From contig CAVPQY010000003.1 in assembly GCA_963707695.1 (NCBI GenBank), forward strand, positions 1,054,001 to 1,118,000: DNA of 64,000 bases, read 5' to 3'. The position numbers and the translations under genes were made by a program. This stretch comes from JAOPZW01 sp963707695. GTDB lineage: Bacteria > Actinomycetota > Thermoleophilia > Solirubrobacterales > Solirubrobacteraceae. This document shows, in pieces, positions 46,257 to 55,370 of this stretch. The notes under the pieces were generated by a model. The model was not told the origin of the DNA and ran no database searches. It was given only the letters and a program-made list of their open reading frames with translations. The stretch's first letter is position 1, and each line of letters starts with the position of its first letter.

Positions 46257-47791
46257 GCGCGATGGACCCCGTGACGCTCCAGGTCATGGCCAACGCGCTG
46301 CGCGGGGTGGCCGAGGAGATGGAGGCCGGCCTCATCCGCGCCGCCTTCAGCCCCAACATCAAGGAGCGCCGCGACTGCAGCACGGCCCTCTTCGACGGGG
46401 ACGGGCGCATGGTCGTGCAGTCGGCCTCGATCCCCGTGCATCTGGGGGCGATGCCGGAGGCCGTCGACGCCGTCCGCGCCGCCGGCGCCCAGCCCGGCGA
46501 GGTGTGGCTCGTCAACGACCCCTACCGCGGCGGGACCCACCTGCCGGACCTGACGATGATCTCGCCCCTGGCGCTCGGCGGCGCCACGGCCGCCTACGCG
46601 GTGACCCGCGCCCACCACGCCGACGTCGGCGGCATGGCGCCGGGCAGCATGCCGGCCGGCTCGCGCGAGCTCGTGCAGGAGGGCCTCGTCATCCCGCCCG
46701 TCCGGCTCGTGGCCGGGGGCCGCCCCGTGGCGGACGTCCTGCGGCTCGTCCTGGCCAACACCCGCACGCCCGGGGAGCGCGAGGGCGACCTGCGGGCCCA
46801 GCTCGCGTCCCACCGCCTGGCCGAGCGCCGCCTGGCCGAGGTGGCCGAGCGCCACGGGGCGGAGCTCGTCCGCGAGGCCTTCGGGGCGCTGCACGACTAC
46901 GCCGAGCGCCGCACCCGGGCGGCCATCGCCGCCATGCCCGACGGCCGCCACGAGGCCGCCGAGGCGCTCGAGGGCGACGGCGTGACCGACGACGACCTCT
47001 GGATCCGGGTCGCCGTCACGATCGACGGCGACGCGCTCACCGTGGACTTCACCGGGACCGACCCCGCGGGCCCGGGCAACTGCAACTGCCCACCGGCCGT
47101 GACGCGGTCGGCCGTCTTCTTCGTGGTGCGGGCGCTGACCGACCCCGACATCCCGGCCTCGGCCGGCGCCTTTGCCCCGGTGCGCGTGGTGGCCCCCGAG
47201 GGCAGCCTGGTCGCCGCCCGCTCGCCGGCGGCCGTGGCGGGCGGCAACGTCGAGACCTCGAGCCGGATCGTCGACGCGGTCTTCGCGGCCTTCGGCCACG
47301 CGGTGGAGGTGCCGGCGCAGGGCCAGGGGACCATGAACAACCTCACGGTCGGCGGGCCCGGCTTCACGTACTACGAGACGATCGGCGGCGGCCAGGGCGC
47401 CTCCGCGACGGCCGACGGCCCGTCCGGGGTCCACGTGGCCATGAGCAACACGCTCAACACCCCGGTCGAGGCGCTCGAGACCGCCTACCCCCTGCGCGTG
47501 GAGGCGTACCGGCTGCGCCGCGGCTCCGGCGGCGCCGGCGTGCACCGCGGAGGCGACGGGGTCGAGCGGCGCCTGCGCCTCCTGGCCGACGCCGAGGTGT
47601 CGGTGATCGCCGAGCGCCGCCGCCGCGGCCCGTCCGGGCGGGCCGGCGGCGCGGACGGCGCCCCGGGGCGCACCAGCCTCAACGGCGACGAGCTGCCGGC
47701 GAAGTGGCGCGGATGGGCGCGCGCCGGCGACGTCGTGTCGATCGAGACCCCGGGCGGCGGCGGCCACGGGGCGCCGCCCGGGCGCGGCTGA
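46253..47791 (+). CDS. hyuB: Hydantoinase/oxoprolinase family protein, subunit B
   Basis: 512 aa. Hallmarks: DPVTLQVMANALRGVAEEME, AAFSPNIKERRDCSTALFDG, SIPVHLGAMP, NDPYRGGTHLPDLTMISP and GGNVETSSRIVDAVFAAFGH. The C-terminal GGAGVHRGGDGVERRLRLLA is also standard. It supplies the amidase half of the A-B enzyme. GTG 46253 overlaps the hyuA stop; ATG 46262 three codons in is an alternative. A GC hairpin follows (47805-47819) before the convergent pentapeptide gene. Confidence 0.9.
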   Translation: MSAMDPVTLQVMANALRGVAEEMEAGLIRAAFSPNIKERRDCSTALFDGDGRMVVQSASIPVHLGAMPEAVDAVRAAGAQPGEVWLVNDPYRGGTHLPDLTMISPLALGGATAAYAVTRAHHADVGGMAPGSMPAGSRELVQEGLVIPPVRLVAGGRPVADVLRLVLANTRTPGEREGDLRAQLASHRLAERRLAEVAERHGAELVREAFGALHDYAERRTRAAIAAMPDGRHEAAEALEGDGVTDDDLWIRVAVTIDGDALTVDFTGTDPAGPGNCNCPPAVTRSAVFFVVRALTDPDIPASAGAFAPVRVVAPEGSLVAARSPAAVAGGNVETSSRIVDAVFAAFGHAVEVPAQGQGTMNNLTVGGPGFTYYETIGGGQGASATADGPSGVHVAMSNTLNTPVEALETAYPLRVEAYRLRRGSGGAGVHRGGDGVERRLRLLADAEVSVIAERRRRGPSGRAGGADGAPGRTSLNGDELPAKWRGWARAGDVVSIETPGGGGHGAPPGRG

Positions 47792-47804
47792 ACCGCGGCG
47801 CGGC

Positions 47805-47819
47805 GCCCGGTCCCCGGGC
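47805..47819. terminator. Hairpin between convergent hyuB and the pentapeptide-repeat gene
   Basis: GCCCGG (47805-47810) and CCGGGC (47814-47819) with loop TCC, in the 36-bp gap between two facing stop codons. Short loop and no T-tract, so termination is plausible but not certain. Confidence 0.4.
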
Positions 47820-47827
47820 CCGGTGGG

Positions 47828-48439
47828 TCAGCCGGCCTCGTCGTGGCGCGGCCGGACGTCGAGCCCGAGCGCCACCGCGATCTCGATCGCCTGCTCGGGG
47901 TCCACGATCGCGCCGTCCAGGATCGCCGTCGCCGGGCGCAGCGCGGAGAGGTCGGAGCCGCGGAGGTCGGCGCCCGCGAACGACGCCCCGTGCAGCGACG
48001 CGCCGGCGAGGTCGAGGCCCTCCAGGCGCGCGCCGTCGCAGCGCGCCTCGGTGAGGTCGGCCTCGCGCAGGCGCACGCCGCCGAACGACGCTCGGCGGAG
48101 GTCCGCGCCCCGCAGGGCGACGAAGGACCAGTCGCCGCCGTCGACCTTCAGCAGCTCGTACGTGCAGCGGTCGAACGTGCTCCCGACGAGCTTGCAGCCC
48201 GTGAACGACGCGTCGAAGAAGCGGCAGCGGGTGAACGTGCAGGTCAGGAACGCGGCGTCGACGTGCGCCGAGCCGTTGAAGCGGCAGTCGCGGAAGGTGC
48301 AGCCGGAGAACGATGCGCCTCGGCCCGTGGCGTCGGTGAGGTCGACGCCGACGAACGTCACGTCCTCGTCGCGCCGGTCGGAGAGGTCGCGGCCCTCCCA
48401 GTCCTCGTGGGCGACCTCGCCCGGCGCGTCGGTGCTCAT
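47828..48439 (-). CDS. Pentapeptide-repeat protein
   Basis: 203 aa. From about residue 18 the sequence follows the A-[DN]-[LF]-x-x pattern in near-continuous pentads, for example FSGCTFRDCRFNGS, ALRGADLRRASFGG and LREADLTEARCDGARLEGLD. It should form a right-handed quadrilateral beta-helix. Relatives include gyrase-protecting Qnr/MfpA proteins and many of unknown role. This one has several Cys in the first half, and no clear Qnr loops. Start MSTDAPGEVAHEDWEGRDL. Probably cytoplasmic. Confidence 0.9.
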   Translation of the reverse strand: MSTDAPGEVAHEDWEGRDLSDRRDEDVTFVGVDLTDATGRGASFSGCTFRDCRFNGSAHVDAAFLTCTFTRCRFFDASFTGCKLVGSTFDRCTYELLKVDGGDWSFVALRGADLRRASFGGVRLREADLTEARCDGARLEGLDLAGASLHGASFAGADLRGSDLSALRPATAILDGAIVDPEQAIEIAVALGLDVRPRHDEAG

Positions 48440-48481
48440 GGGCGCAGTGTGCCGGGCGGGGCGTCCCGCGGCCGTCCCGCC

Positions 48482-49487
48482 TCAGCCGTCGCGCCGCACG
48501 GTGTCGCGCACCGTCGCGACGCCGGTCCACCGCGGGTGCCAGCCGAGCTCCCGCTTGGCCTTGGCGCAGTCCATGATCGCCGGGTGGCTGGCCGCCTCGA
48601 CCCACTCGGCCATGGGAGGGAGGAAGGGCAGGGCGGCGGCCGCGCGCGCGGCCGCCTGCACGGGACGGCCCGGGATCGGCACCGGCGCGAGCCCGACCTC
48701 GCGGGCGATCTGGCCCGCGGTCAGGACCCCGTCGGCGGCGATGTTGTACGCGCCCCGGCGGCCCGTCGGCGACGACGCAGCGCAGGAACGCCTGGCCCAC
48801 GTCCTCCTCGTGGATGACCTGGAGCGGCAGCCGCGGCGCGAGCGCGGGCAGCGGCACCGGCCAGCGGCGCACGAGGCCGGCCAGGGGGCGGCCGATCGCC
48901 GCCAGCGGGCCGGGGACGAGGTCCTTGGCGCCGACCGCGTGCGGCCCGAGCACGATGGGCGGGCGCAGGAGGTAGAGCCCGAGGTCGGGATGGCGCGCCG
49001 CCTCGTCGCCGAGCAGCCGCTCGACCTCCGCCTTCTCCTGCGCGTAGAACAGCCGCGCCGCCGGGCGCGCCGGCCAGTCCTCGGTGAGCGGCACCGGGTT
49101 GTCCCGGTGGAACCCGTAGGCGGCGACCGACGAGGCGTAGACGAACCGCCGCACGCCGGCGGCGGCCGCCGCGCGGAAGGTGTTCAGCGTCCCCTCCACG
49201 TTGATCGCGCGGATCGTGTCGCGCGACGCCGTGCCGGTGATCATGAAGGCGAGGTGGACGACCACGTCCGCGCCCGCGAAGGCCTCCTGCAAGGCGGCCG
49301 GGTCGCGCACGTCGCCGCGGCGGTAGGCCATCTTCGCCCAGCCGTGCTCGAGCGGGTCGAAGGGGCGGCGGGCGATGCCGACGATCCGGCCGATGCGCTC
49401 GTCGGCCTGGAGCATGGGCACCAGGCCGAAGCCGAAGGTGCCCGTCGGGCCGGTCACGGCGACGGTCAGCGGGGCGGAGGTGGGCAC
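48482..49487 (-). CDS. NAD-dependent epimerase/dehydratase family protein (one frameshift)
   Basis: About 334 aa. Extended SDR: the nucleotide-binding motif VTGPTGTFGFGLVPML is a G-x-x-G-x-x-G variant. It is followed by DVRDPAALQEAFAGADVVVH, YASSVAAYGFHRDNPVPLTE and the catalytic Y-x-x-x-K in FYAQEKAEVERLL. The C-terminal end is MDCAKAKRELGWHPRWTG. An extra G at 48752 on the plus strand breaks the frame between FLRCVVADGPPG and AYNIAADGVLTAGQIARE; removing it reconnects the halves. Substrate could be a nucleotide sugar or another hydroxy compound. Confidence 0.87.
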
Positions 49488-49575
49488 CCTCCGACGCTAC
49501 CCGGGCGCGGTGGTCCCCAGGCGTCGCCCAGGGTCCTCGGGGCCGCCGCTCAGGCCCCCCGGCGATCGTGGGCGC

Positions 49576-50055
49576 ATGTCCAAGCACCTCCTCAACTGCG
49601 CCGGCGCCGGCGTCGCGGCCGTCGTCCTGGCGGTCGCCGCCTATGCCGCCGGCAGCTCGAAGGACTCGAGCACGTCCGCGGCCGCCGGTGGTCGCGCGGC
49701 CGCGGCCGGGCAGGTCGCCCCGAACGGGCAGGCGCCCCCGGGCGCCCCCGGCCCGGGCACGGCCGTCACCGGCGCGGCGGCCGCCAAGGCCAAGGCCTCG
49801 GCGCTGGCCCGGCACCCCGGGACCGTCGAGGCCGTCGTGCGCCTCGGCGACGGGTCCTACGTCGTGCACGTCATCACCTCCGGCGGCGAGCTCCACGTCG
49901 CGGTGAGCAAGGCCTTCCGGGTGACGGGCGTCCAGCAGGGGCGGGGCGGCCCGCCCGCGGGCGCCTCGGGGACCCCGCCCTCGGGCACCGCGCCGCCGAC
50001 CGGGGGCACCCCGCCGGCGACCGGGGGTTCCTCGGCCGGCGGCTCGACGACCTAG
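49576..50055 (+). CDS. Membrane-anchored protein with PepSY-like domain
   Basis: 159 aa. The N-terminal helix LLNCAGAGVAAVVLAVAAYA (signal or anchor) is followed by an Ala/Gly/Pro linker. A PepSY-like segment of about 45 aa follows: ALARHPGTVEAVVRLGDGSY, then VVHVITSGGELHVAVSK and FRVTGVQ. The C-terminal tail of about 40 residues is low complexity (Gly-Thr-Pro-rich), typical of surface proteins. Exported or surface-tethered. It ends in a CTAG shared with the convergent esterase stop. Confidence 0.75.
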   Translation: MSKHLLNCAGAGVAAVVLAVAAYAAGSSKDSSTSAAAGGRAAAAGQVAPNGQAPPGAPGPGTAVTGAAAAKAKASALARHPGTVEAVVRLGDGSYVVHVITSGGELHVAVSKAFRVTGVQQGRGGPPAGASGTPPSGTAPPTGGTPPATGGSSAGGSTT

Positions 50056-50990
50056 GCGCCGGGACAGCGCGCGGCCCGCGCGGCGGCACGCGCCGCCGCC
50101 GGGTCGCCCCGGCGCGCCGGCGACCACGAGAGGCGCCCGAGCGCGGCCTCCAGCCACCGCCGCTCGTGGGCGGCCCAGAACGCGCTGCGGTGGCCGCCGG
50201 GGTAGACGGCGAAGCGGTGCGGCACCCCGGCGCGTGTCAGCTCGGCGTGCAGGCGCTCGTTGTCGTCGACGAAGTCGGGGTCCTGGCTGCCCACGTAGAA
50301 GCCGAAGTACCGCGGCCGGTAGCGCCGGTCGATCCGCGCCAGGCAGCCGACGAAGCTGTGGGCGCTCGCCGCGCGGTCCTCCGCCGGCGTGCCGACGTGG
50401 AGCGTCGCCCCGCCGTCGGGGGTCGTGGGGCGGAAGTAGCCGCTCCAGGACTCGAGGACCGAGAACGTCTCGGGGCGGTGGAGGCCGATCGCGGCGGCGC
50501 CGTAGCCGCCGGCGGAGATGCCGATGAGCGCCCGCGAGCGCCGGTCGGGGATGGTGCGCCAGCCTGCGTCGACGCGGGCGACGAGCTCCTCGGCGACGGC
50601 GGTCTCCCAGTTCCGCCCCGGCCCCCAGTCGTGCCACTCCGGGTCGGTGTCGCCCGTCCGGGCGCCCTGCGGCGCCACCACGATGACCGGGCGGCCGCGG
50701 GCCGCGGCCTCGGCGGCCAGGCGCCGGACCCGGGCCGCCGCGAAGCCGGTGCCGTCGTCCGGGAGGCCGTGCAGGAGGTAGACGACGGGGTACCGCCGCC
50801 GGGTGCCGGCGTACCCCGGCGGCAGCGAGATCGCGAACTGCTCCGGACCTTGCAGCGCGACCGAGGCGAAGCGCTCGACGGCGGTGGTCGTCGCCGCCGG
50901 CGCCCGGGCGCCGGGGCCGGACCGGCCCTGGGTCGCCGCCGCCAGCGCGAGCAGCGCGACGGGGGCGAGCAGCAGGAGGACCCGGCGCAC
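50052..50990 (-). CDS. Exported esterase, alpha/beta-hydrolase
   Basis: 312 aa from GTG 50990. Signal-like N terminus RRVLLLLAPVALLALAAATQ. Hydrolase core: YPVVYLLHGLPDDGTGF, the elbow ALIGISAGGYGAAAIGLHRP, VGSQDPDFVDDNERLHAEL (acid) and AVYPGGHRSAFW (His). Esterase D/antigen-85-like family. It is clearly related to the esterase at 54081-55091: both share E/Q-S-W-S-G-Y-F after the elbow. I rejected the extra 43 codons upstream of the GTG because they overlap the transporter gene. It lies 10 bp after the transporter stop, so the two are cotranscribed. Confidence 0.86.
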   Translation of the reverse strand: MRRVLLLLAPVALLALAAATQGRSGPGARAPAATTTAVERFASVALQGPEQFAISLPPGYAGTRRRYPVVYLLHGLPDDGTGFAAARVRRLAAEAAARGRPVIVVAPQGARTGDTDPEWHDWGPGRNWETAVAEELVARVDAGWRTIPDRRSRALIGISAGGYGAAAIGLHRPETFSVLESWSGYFRPTTPDGGATLHVGTPAEDRAASAHSFVGCLARIDRRYRPRYFGFYVGSQDPDFVDDNERLHAELTRAGVPHRFAVYPGGHRSAFWAAHERRWLEAALGRLSWSPARRGDPAAARAAARAARCPGA

Positions 50991-51000
50991 GCGATCGAGG

Positions 51001-51864
51001 CTAGTGGCCGTCGTCGAGCCCGACGGCCTGCGCCGGCGCGAGCCGCCACGCCGCCAGGCCGATGACCGCGAAGCCGAGGGCATGTGCCGCGGCCAGCGCC
51101 GGCGTCCGGCCCAGCACATCGCCCAGGACGACGAAGCCGCCGCCGATCGACGCCGCGTTCGTGGCGGCGGTCATGAGCGCGATGACCGCGACGGGGCGCC
51201 CGTCCTGCAGGGCGCGCTGGAAGCAGAAGAACGCCGCGACGCTGAGCGTCACGGCGACGGCGAGCCACGGTGACGCCAGCGCGGCGGCGGTCCCCTCGCT
51301 GCGGCCGATCCCGGTGAGGCCCTTGATGACCAGGTCGGCCGCGCCGTAGGCGAGGCCGCCGGCCACCGCGAGCGCCTGGGGGCGCCGGGCGCCGGGCGCG
51401 AGGACGAGCGCCGGCCCGGCCAGCAGCGCGAGCCCGAGGAGGTACGCCCCCTGGAGGGCGGCCGGGGGAGCCCCGGCCGTGCCGGTCGCGTGGGCCCCGG
51501 CGCTGAGCAGCACGAGCGCCGCCACCATCGCGAGCGTCGCCCGCCGCTCCGCGCGCCCGGCGCGGTGGCCCGCGAGGACGACGGCCAGCGGCACCGTCAG
51601 GGCCAGCCCGCCGGCCACGAACGCCTGGACGAGCGAGAGCGGGGCACGCGACAGGGCGCCCACGTGCAGCGCCCAGCCCGCCATCCCGACCGCCGCACCC
51701 ACTGACCAGCGCGGGGAGCGCAGCAGCGACCGCAGCGTCGTCCAGGGGCGGCGGGCGCTCACCGCGGCGGCGGAGGCGGAGCCGGCGTGCTGCAGCAGGT
51801 AGGAGGTGCTCAGCGCGACCGACGCCGCCAGCGCCATCAGCAGGCCCGGCGCCGCCGACGTCAC
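51001..51864 (-). CDS. DMT-superfamily (EamA-like) transporter
   Basis: 287 aa from GTG 51864. About nine or ten membrane helices, for example GLLMALAASVALSTSYLLQH, LVQAFVAGGLALTVPLAVVL and AHALGFAVIGLAAWRLAPAQ, in two inverted halves with the second half beginning at LAVAGGLAYGAADLVIKGL. Substrate unknown; relatives export amino acids or small metabolites. Its N-terminal frame could extend further but those residues are Arg/Gly-rich and overlap the divergent gene. Divergent from the membrane protein at 51921. Confidence 0.8.
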   Translation of the reverse strand: MTSAAPGLLMALAASVALSTSYLLQHAGSASAAAVSARRPWTTLRSLLRSPRWSVGAAVGMAGWALHVGALSRAPLSLVQAFVAGGLALTVPLAVVLAGHRAGRAERRATLAMVAALVLLSAGAHATGTAGAPPAALQGAYLLGLALLAGPALVLAPGARRPQALAVAGGLAYGAADLVIKGLTGIGRSEGTAAALASPWLAVAVTLSVAAFFCFQRALQDGRPVAVIALMTAATNAASIGGGFVVLGDVLGRTPALAAAHALGFAVIGLAAWRLAPAQAVGLDDGH

Positions 51865-51920
51865 GGCCGGCCCCCGCCGAGCGCGTACCCTCGGGTCCCG
51901 CGCACCCGATCGCCCCGACC

Positions 51921-52457
51921 ATGGCCGACCCGCCCGCCCCGCACCCGCCGGCCCGCCGTCGCCGCCCCGCGACCGCCGGGATCCTGTGCGTCGTCGCCAC
52001 GGTCGCGGGCGCCGGCTGGCTCTACCTGCTGCGCGACGTGAGCGCGCTGGCCTTCGGCCCGCACGTGGGGGGCGCACTCCCGCTGCAGCGGCTGGCCGGG
52101 GGCGACGATCAACCGCTCGCCCGCCTCGTCACGGCCTGGGTCCCGGCCGGGCTGGCGGCGGGCTGCGCCCTCGCGGCCCTGACCGGGCTGCGCCGGTGGG
52201 CCCGCGCCGCGGTCGCCGCCGTCACGACCTGGCTCGTCCTGGCCGCGACGGGCGCGGCGGCGGACGCGGTGACGGCGAACGAGCGGCTCACGCAGCACGT
52301 GACCGGCCAGGTCGCCCACCCGGCGCTGTGGGTCGCCGCGGCCCTGGCCGCCGCCGGAGCGCTCATGGCCGCGTCCCCGACGTCATCGGCCATCCGGGGA
52401 CGGCGACGTCCGCCGGACGCCACGCGTCCCGCCTCGGCCGGGCCCGCGGCGGCTTGA
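51921..52457 (+). CDS. Small integral membrane protein, unknown function
   Basis: 178 aa. After a Pro/Arg-rich head come about four hydrophobic segments (AGILCVVATVAGAGWLYLL, LVTAWVPAGLAAGCALAAL, VAAVTTWLVLAATGAAADAV, ALWVAAALAAAGALMAAS). No family recognised. TACCCT at about 51886 is a possible promoter box. Its last 95 bp overlap, tail to tail, the end of the aminoacyl-PG synthase gene on the other strand; both tails are low-complexity there. Confidence 0.65.
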   Translation: MADPPAPHPPARRRRPATAGILCVVATVAGAGWLYLLRDVSALAFGPHVGGALPLQRLAGGDDQPLARLVTAWVPAGLAAGCALAALTGLRRWARAAVAAVTTWLVLAATGAAADAVTANERLTQHVTGQVAHPALWVAAALAAAGALMAASPTSSAIRGRRRPPDATRPASAGPAAA

Positions 52458-54084
52458 CGTAGGCCTCGGCCTGGAGGACCCGCAGCGCGGCCAGCGGCAG
52501 CCGCGTGGCCGACGTGTAGACGAGGTGCCGCGGCCGCCAGACCGGGTCGAAGCGCTCGTTGAAGCGCGCCAGGCGCTCGAGCTGGAAGCGCCGGTGCAGC
52601 CCGCGCAGCACGAGCCGCAGCAGCCGCCCGCGGCGACCGAGGATGGCGTCGGCGGCCATGACGTGGGCGAAGCCCGCGAAGTTCAGCGAGACCTCGGCGC
52701 ACCCGGCCTCCGCCGCGTGGCGCAGGCCGGCGACGACCAGCGCCTCGGTGAAGCCGTTGGGCTCCTCGCCGAGCCGGCGCATGGCGTCGAGCGAGAGCCC
52801 GCACTCGTAGGGCAGGAAGCGCAGGAAGCCGTGGAGCGCGCCGTCGGGCGCGCGCCCCAGGACGTAGAGGTCGCGCGCGTCCTCCGGGGCGCCCCAGAGC
52901 CGGTCCATCGCCATGGAGAAGCCCGACACCCGCGGTCGCTCGGCCGCCCAGGCGCGCTGGACGGCGGCCAGCTCGGCGCGGGCCGCGGCCGCCAGGTCCG
53001 CGGCCCGCACCACCTCGACGGTCCACCCGCGGCGCTGCACGCGCGCGACGGCCTTGCGCAGCGACTTGTGGCGGCCGCCCGCGAGCGAGAGGGACCCCGG
53101 CTCGCTCACGGCCTCGAGCCCGATCTGCAGCGTCCGCAGCCCGAGCGCCCGGTAGGCCTTTAGATGCGTGTCGCCGGCAGCCATGACGACGACATCCCAG
53201 CCGTGATCCGCGGCGAAGGTCAGGAACCGGGACAGGATCGCGGGCGCGGCACCGGCGGGCCCGACCGGGTCGCCGGAGACGACCGCGGTGCCGCCCAGCG
53301 TCCGGTAGGCCAGGACGCCTCCCTCGGCGAAGAAGAACGCCTTGTCGGACCGCAGCACGAACGGCGCCAGCGAGTCGGTCCCGTGCCGGGCGACGAGCTC
53401 CGCCGCCCAGCCGTGTGCCGACGCATCGTGGCCGTCGCGGGCCCGGGTCGGGGCCACGAGCGCGCGCAGGCCGAGCGCCGCGGCGACGACGGCCGCGCTG
53501 CCGAGGACGTGCAGGAGCAGGCGCCAGTCGCCCTGGACCGCGGCCGTCGCGTCGCCCTCGGCCAGGCTCCAGGCCACGCCGGCCGCCTGGAGCGCCGCGG
53601 CGCCGAGGTCCTCCGGGACCCCGCGGGCGAGCACCCACGCCAGCGAGCCCGCGTAGAGGCCGAGCAGCGCGACGCCGACGGCCGCGGCGGCCGCCGTCGC
53701 CCGGCCCGGCCAGGCACCGGGCCCCGTCCGCCGCAGGCCGAGCCCGACGACCGCCGCCGCCCCGAGCGCGACGACCGCCTCCTCGACGTCGAGCCCCTTG
53801 ACGGCGTGGACGACGGCGACGGCGCACAGGAGCGCCACCGCCCGGCGTCCGGCCCGGCGCTCGCCCTGCAGGAGGGCGGGGCACAGCGCGAGCAGCCCGA
53901 GCCCGGCCAGCGCGCCCGCGATGTGGGCGACCGCCTGGATCCCGGTCGGCTCGATCGCGTCCAACACCCGGGCCCGCGCCGACAGGTCCGGGGTCACCGA
54001 CGAGGCGATCGTCACCGCGGCGGCCAGCGCGGTGACGAGGGCGGACGCCACCCGCCAAGGGGCGGTGCGGTCCGCGCGCGTCAC
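52363..54084 (-). CDS. MprF-like aminoacyl-phosphatidylglycerol synthase (DUF2156 domain)
   Basis: 573 aa from GTG 54084. The N-terminal half has about six to eight membrane helices. The C-terminal cytoplasmic DUF2156 domain (about 255-560) has the features of lysyl/alanyl-PG synthases: LVARHGTDSLAPFVLRSDKA, GTAVVSGDPVGP, GDTHLKAYRALGLRTLQIGL, KSLRKAVARVQRRGW and EVSLNFAGFA. Such enzymes move an aminoacyl group from tRNA to PG, changing surface charge. It has fewer helices than Staphylococcus MprF, so flippase function is doubtful. The GTG overlaps the stop of the upstream esterase (GTGA). Its tail may be shorter than annotated, given the 95-bp overlap. Confidence 0.85.
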   Translation of the reverse strand: MTRADRTAPWRVASALVTALAAAVTIASSVTPDLSARARVLDAIEPTGIQAVAHIAGALAGLGLLALCPALLQGERRAGRRAVALLCAVAVVHAVKGLDVEEAVVALGAAAVVGLGLRRTGPGAWPGRATAAAAAVGVALLGLYAGSLAWVLARGVPEDLGAAALQAAGVAWSLAEGDATAAVQGDWRLLLHVLGSAAVVAAALGLRALVAPTRARDGHDASAHGWAAELVARHGTDSLAPFVLRSDKAFFFAEGGVLAYRTLGGTAVVSGDPVGPAGAAPAILSRFLTFAADHGWDVVVMAAGDTHLKAYRALGLRTLQIGLEAVSEPGSLSLAGGRHKSLRKAVARVQRRGWTVEVVRAADLAAAARAELAAVQRAWAAERPRVSGFSMAMDRLWGAPEDARDLYVLGRAPDGALHGFLRFLPYECGLSLDAMRRLGEEPNGFTEALVVAGLRHAAEAGCAEVSLNFAGFAHVMAADAILGRRGRLLRLVLRGLHRRFQLERLARFNERFDPVWRPRHLVYTSATRLPLAALRVLQAEAYVKPPRARPRRDAWRPADVAVPGWPMTSGTRP

Positions 54085-55091
54085 GGCGCCGGCCGTCCGG
54101 TCGCCGGGCGCACGGGCGTCGCGGACCACCGGCTGGCCAGCTGCAGCATGTGCGGCAGCTGGCGGCGCCAGAGGCCCCAGTCGTGCCCCCCGCGGTAGAG
54201 GCCGAGGCCGACCCGGGCGCCCGCGGCCCGCAGCCGCGCGGCGAACGCGCGGATCGCCCCGGTGCCGCTGCGCTGGCCGACGCCCTGGTAGAGGAACGCC
54301 CGCAGCCCCAGCCGGCGGACGGCCGGCGCGAGCCGGGGCACGTAGGCGGCCGGGCTGTTGGCGTCGAGCTCCGCGGGCCGGGCCCCGGCGAACGCGCCCT
54401 TCGCCGTCGCGGTGAAGTAGCCCGACCAGCTCTGGAACGCGCCGAAGGTCGAGAGGTGGTGGAGCGCCACGTTGGCCGCGCCGAAGCCGCCCTCCGAGAG
54501 CCCGGCCAGGGTGCGGTGCCCGCGGTCGGGGACCGTCGCGAAGCGGCGGTCCGTCGCGCGCACGACGTCGAGGAGGTACCGCTCGAACGCGCCCGCGCCG
54601 GCGTCGGCCCACTCCGTGCGGGCGCCGAAGCCCGCGCTGCGGCCGTCGGGCGCCACCAGGATCAGCGGCTCGATGCGCCGCTGCGCGAGGAGCGTGTCGG
54701 CCACCGTGGCCGCCGCCGCGATGCGGAAGAACTGGACGGGCTGCCCGGGGTTGCCGTGCAGGAGGTACAGCACGCCGAAGCGCCGCCCGGCCGCGGCCAG
54801 GCGGGCGTAGCCCGGCGGGAGGTAGACGTCCGCGCTGCGCTCGCGATGCAGCGCCGGGGAGAAGAAGCGCAGGGTCGTCCGCGTCCCGCGCGCCACCCCC
54901 GCCGGGGTGCGGGGCGGCGGGAACCCGCGGAAGAGCCAGTAGCCGTGGACGGACCGGTACGTCCCGACCAGGCCGACACCCAGCCAGACCGCGAGCACGA
55001 GCAGCCGCACGGCGCGCGGGGAGGCGCGACGACGCGGCAGGGGGCCCGGCGGCGGGGGAGGGGCCGCGGGCCTGGGGAGCACGGAGGACAT
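54081..55091 (-). CDS. Membrane-anchored esterase coupled to the aminoacyl-PG synthase
   Basis: 336 aa. After a Pro-rich head one transmembrane anchor (LLVLAVWLGVGLVGTYRSV) points the hydrolase outward. Core: FGVLYLLHGNPGQPVQFFRI, the elbow TLAGLSEGGFGAANVALHHL, SWSGYFTATA, and YRGGHDWGLWRRQLPHML with the His. Esterase D/antigen-85-like. Its stop overlaps the synthase start by four bases, so the pair is cotranslated. An extracytoplasmic hydrolase next to an aminoacyl-PG synthase could turn over the aminoacylated lipid; this is inference. Confidence 0.86.
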   Translation of the reverse strand: MSSVLPRPAAPPPPPGPLPRRRASPRAVRLLVLAVWLGVGLVGTYRSVHGYWLFRGFPPPRTPAGVARGTRTTLRFFSPALHRERSADVYLPPGYARLAAAGRRFGVLYLLHGNPGQPVQFFRIAAAATVADTLLAQRRIEPLILVAPDGRSAGFGARTEWADAGAGAFERYLLDVVRATDRRFATVPDRGHRTLAGLSEGGFGAANVALHHLSTFGAFQSWSGYFTATAKGAFAGARPAELDANSPAAYVPRLAPAVRRLGLRAFLYQGVGQRSGTGAIRAFAARLRAAGARVGLGLYRGGHDWGLWRRQLPHMLQLASRWSATPVRPATGRPAP

Positions 55092-55132
55092 CGCGGGGCG
55101 CGCGAGAGGACGCGCTACCGGGCGATCGTAGG

Positions 55133-55156
55133 CCGCGCCGGCGAGGTCCGGCGCGG
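55133..55156. repeat. Inverted repeat upstream of the esterase-synthase operon
   Basis: CCGCGCCGG (55133-55141) and CCGGCGCGG (55148-55156), a perfect 9-bp stem with loop CGAGGT, 42 bp upstream of the minus-strand esterase ATG. Could be an operator or an mRNA leader hairpin. The rest of the 376-bp gap 55092-55467 holds no supported gene. Confidence 0.4.
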
Positions 55157-55370
55157 GCGTTCAGCCCGCGCTCAGGCGCCGCCGCGGTGGCGCGCCGCCG
55201 ACGGGCGGGGGCCATCACCCCACCCGCCGCGGCGGCACCGGGCCGGCTCTGGCAGGACCCCGCGTTCGCGCGGCCCCTCGCCGGACGCCGCCCGCCTCCA
55301 GCCGTGCTCGGGGGAGGGCTCAGGGTCGGACGGCGTGCCCCCATGGTGGCCCGCCGGCGGCGCGCCGGCC

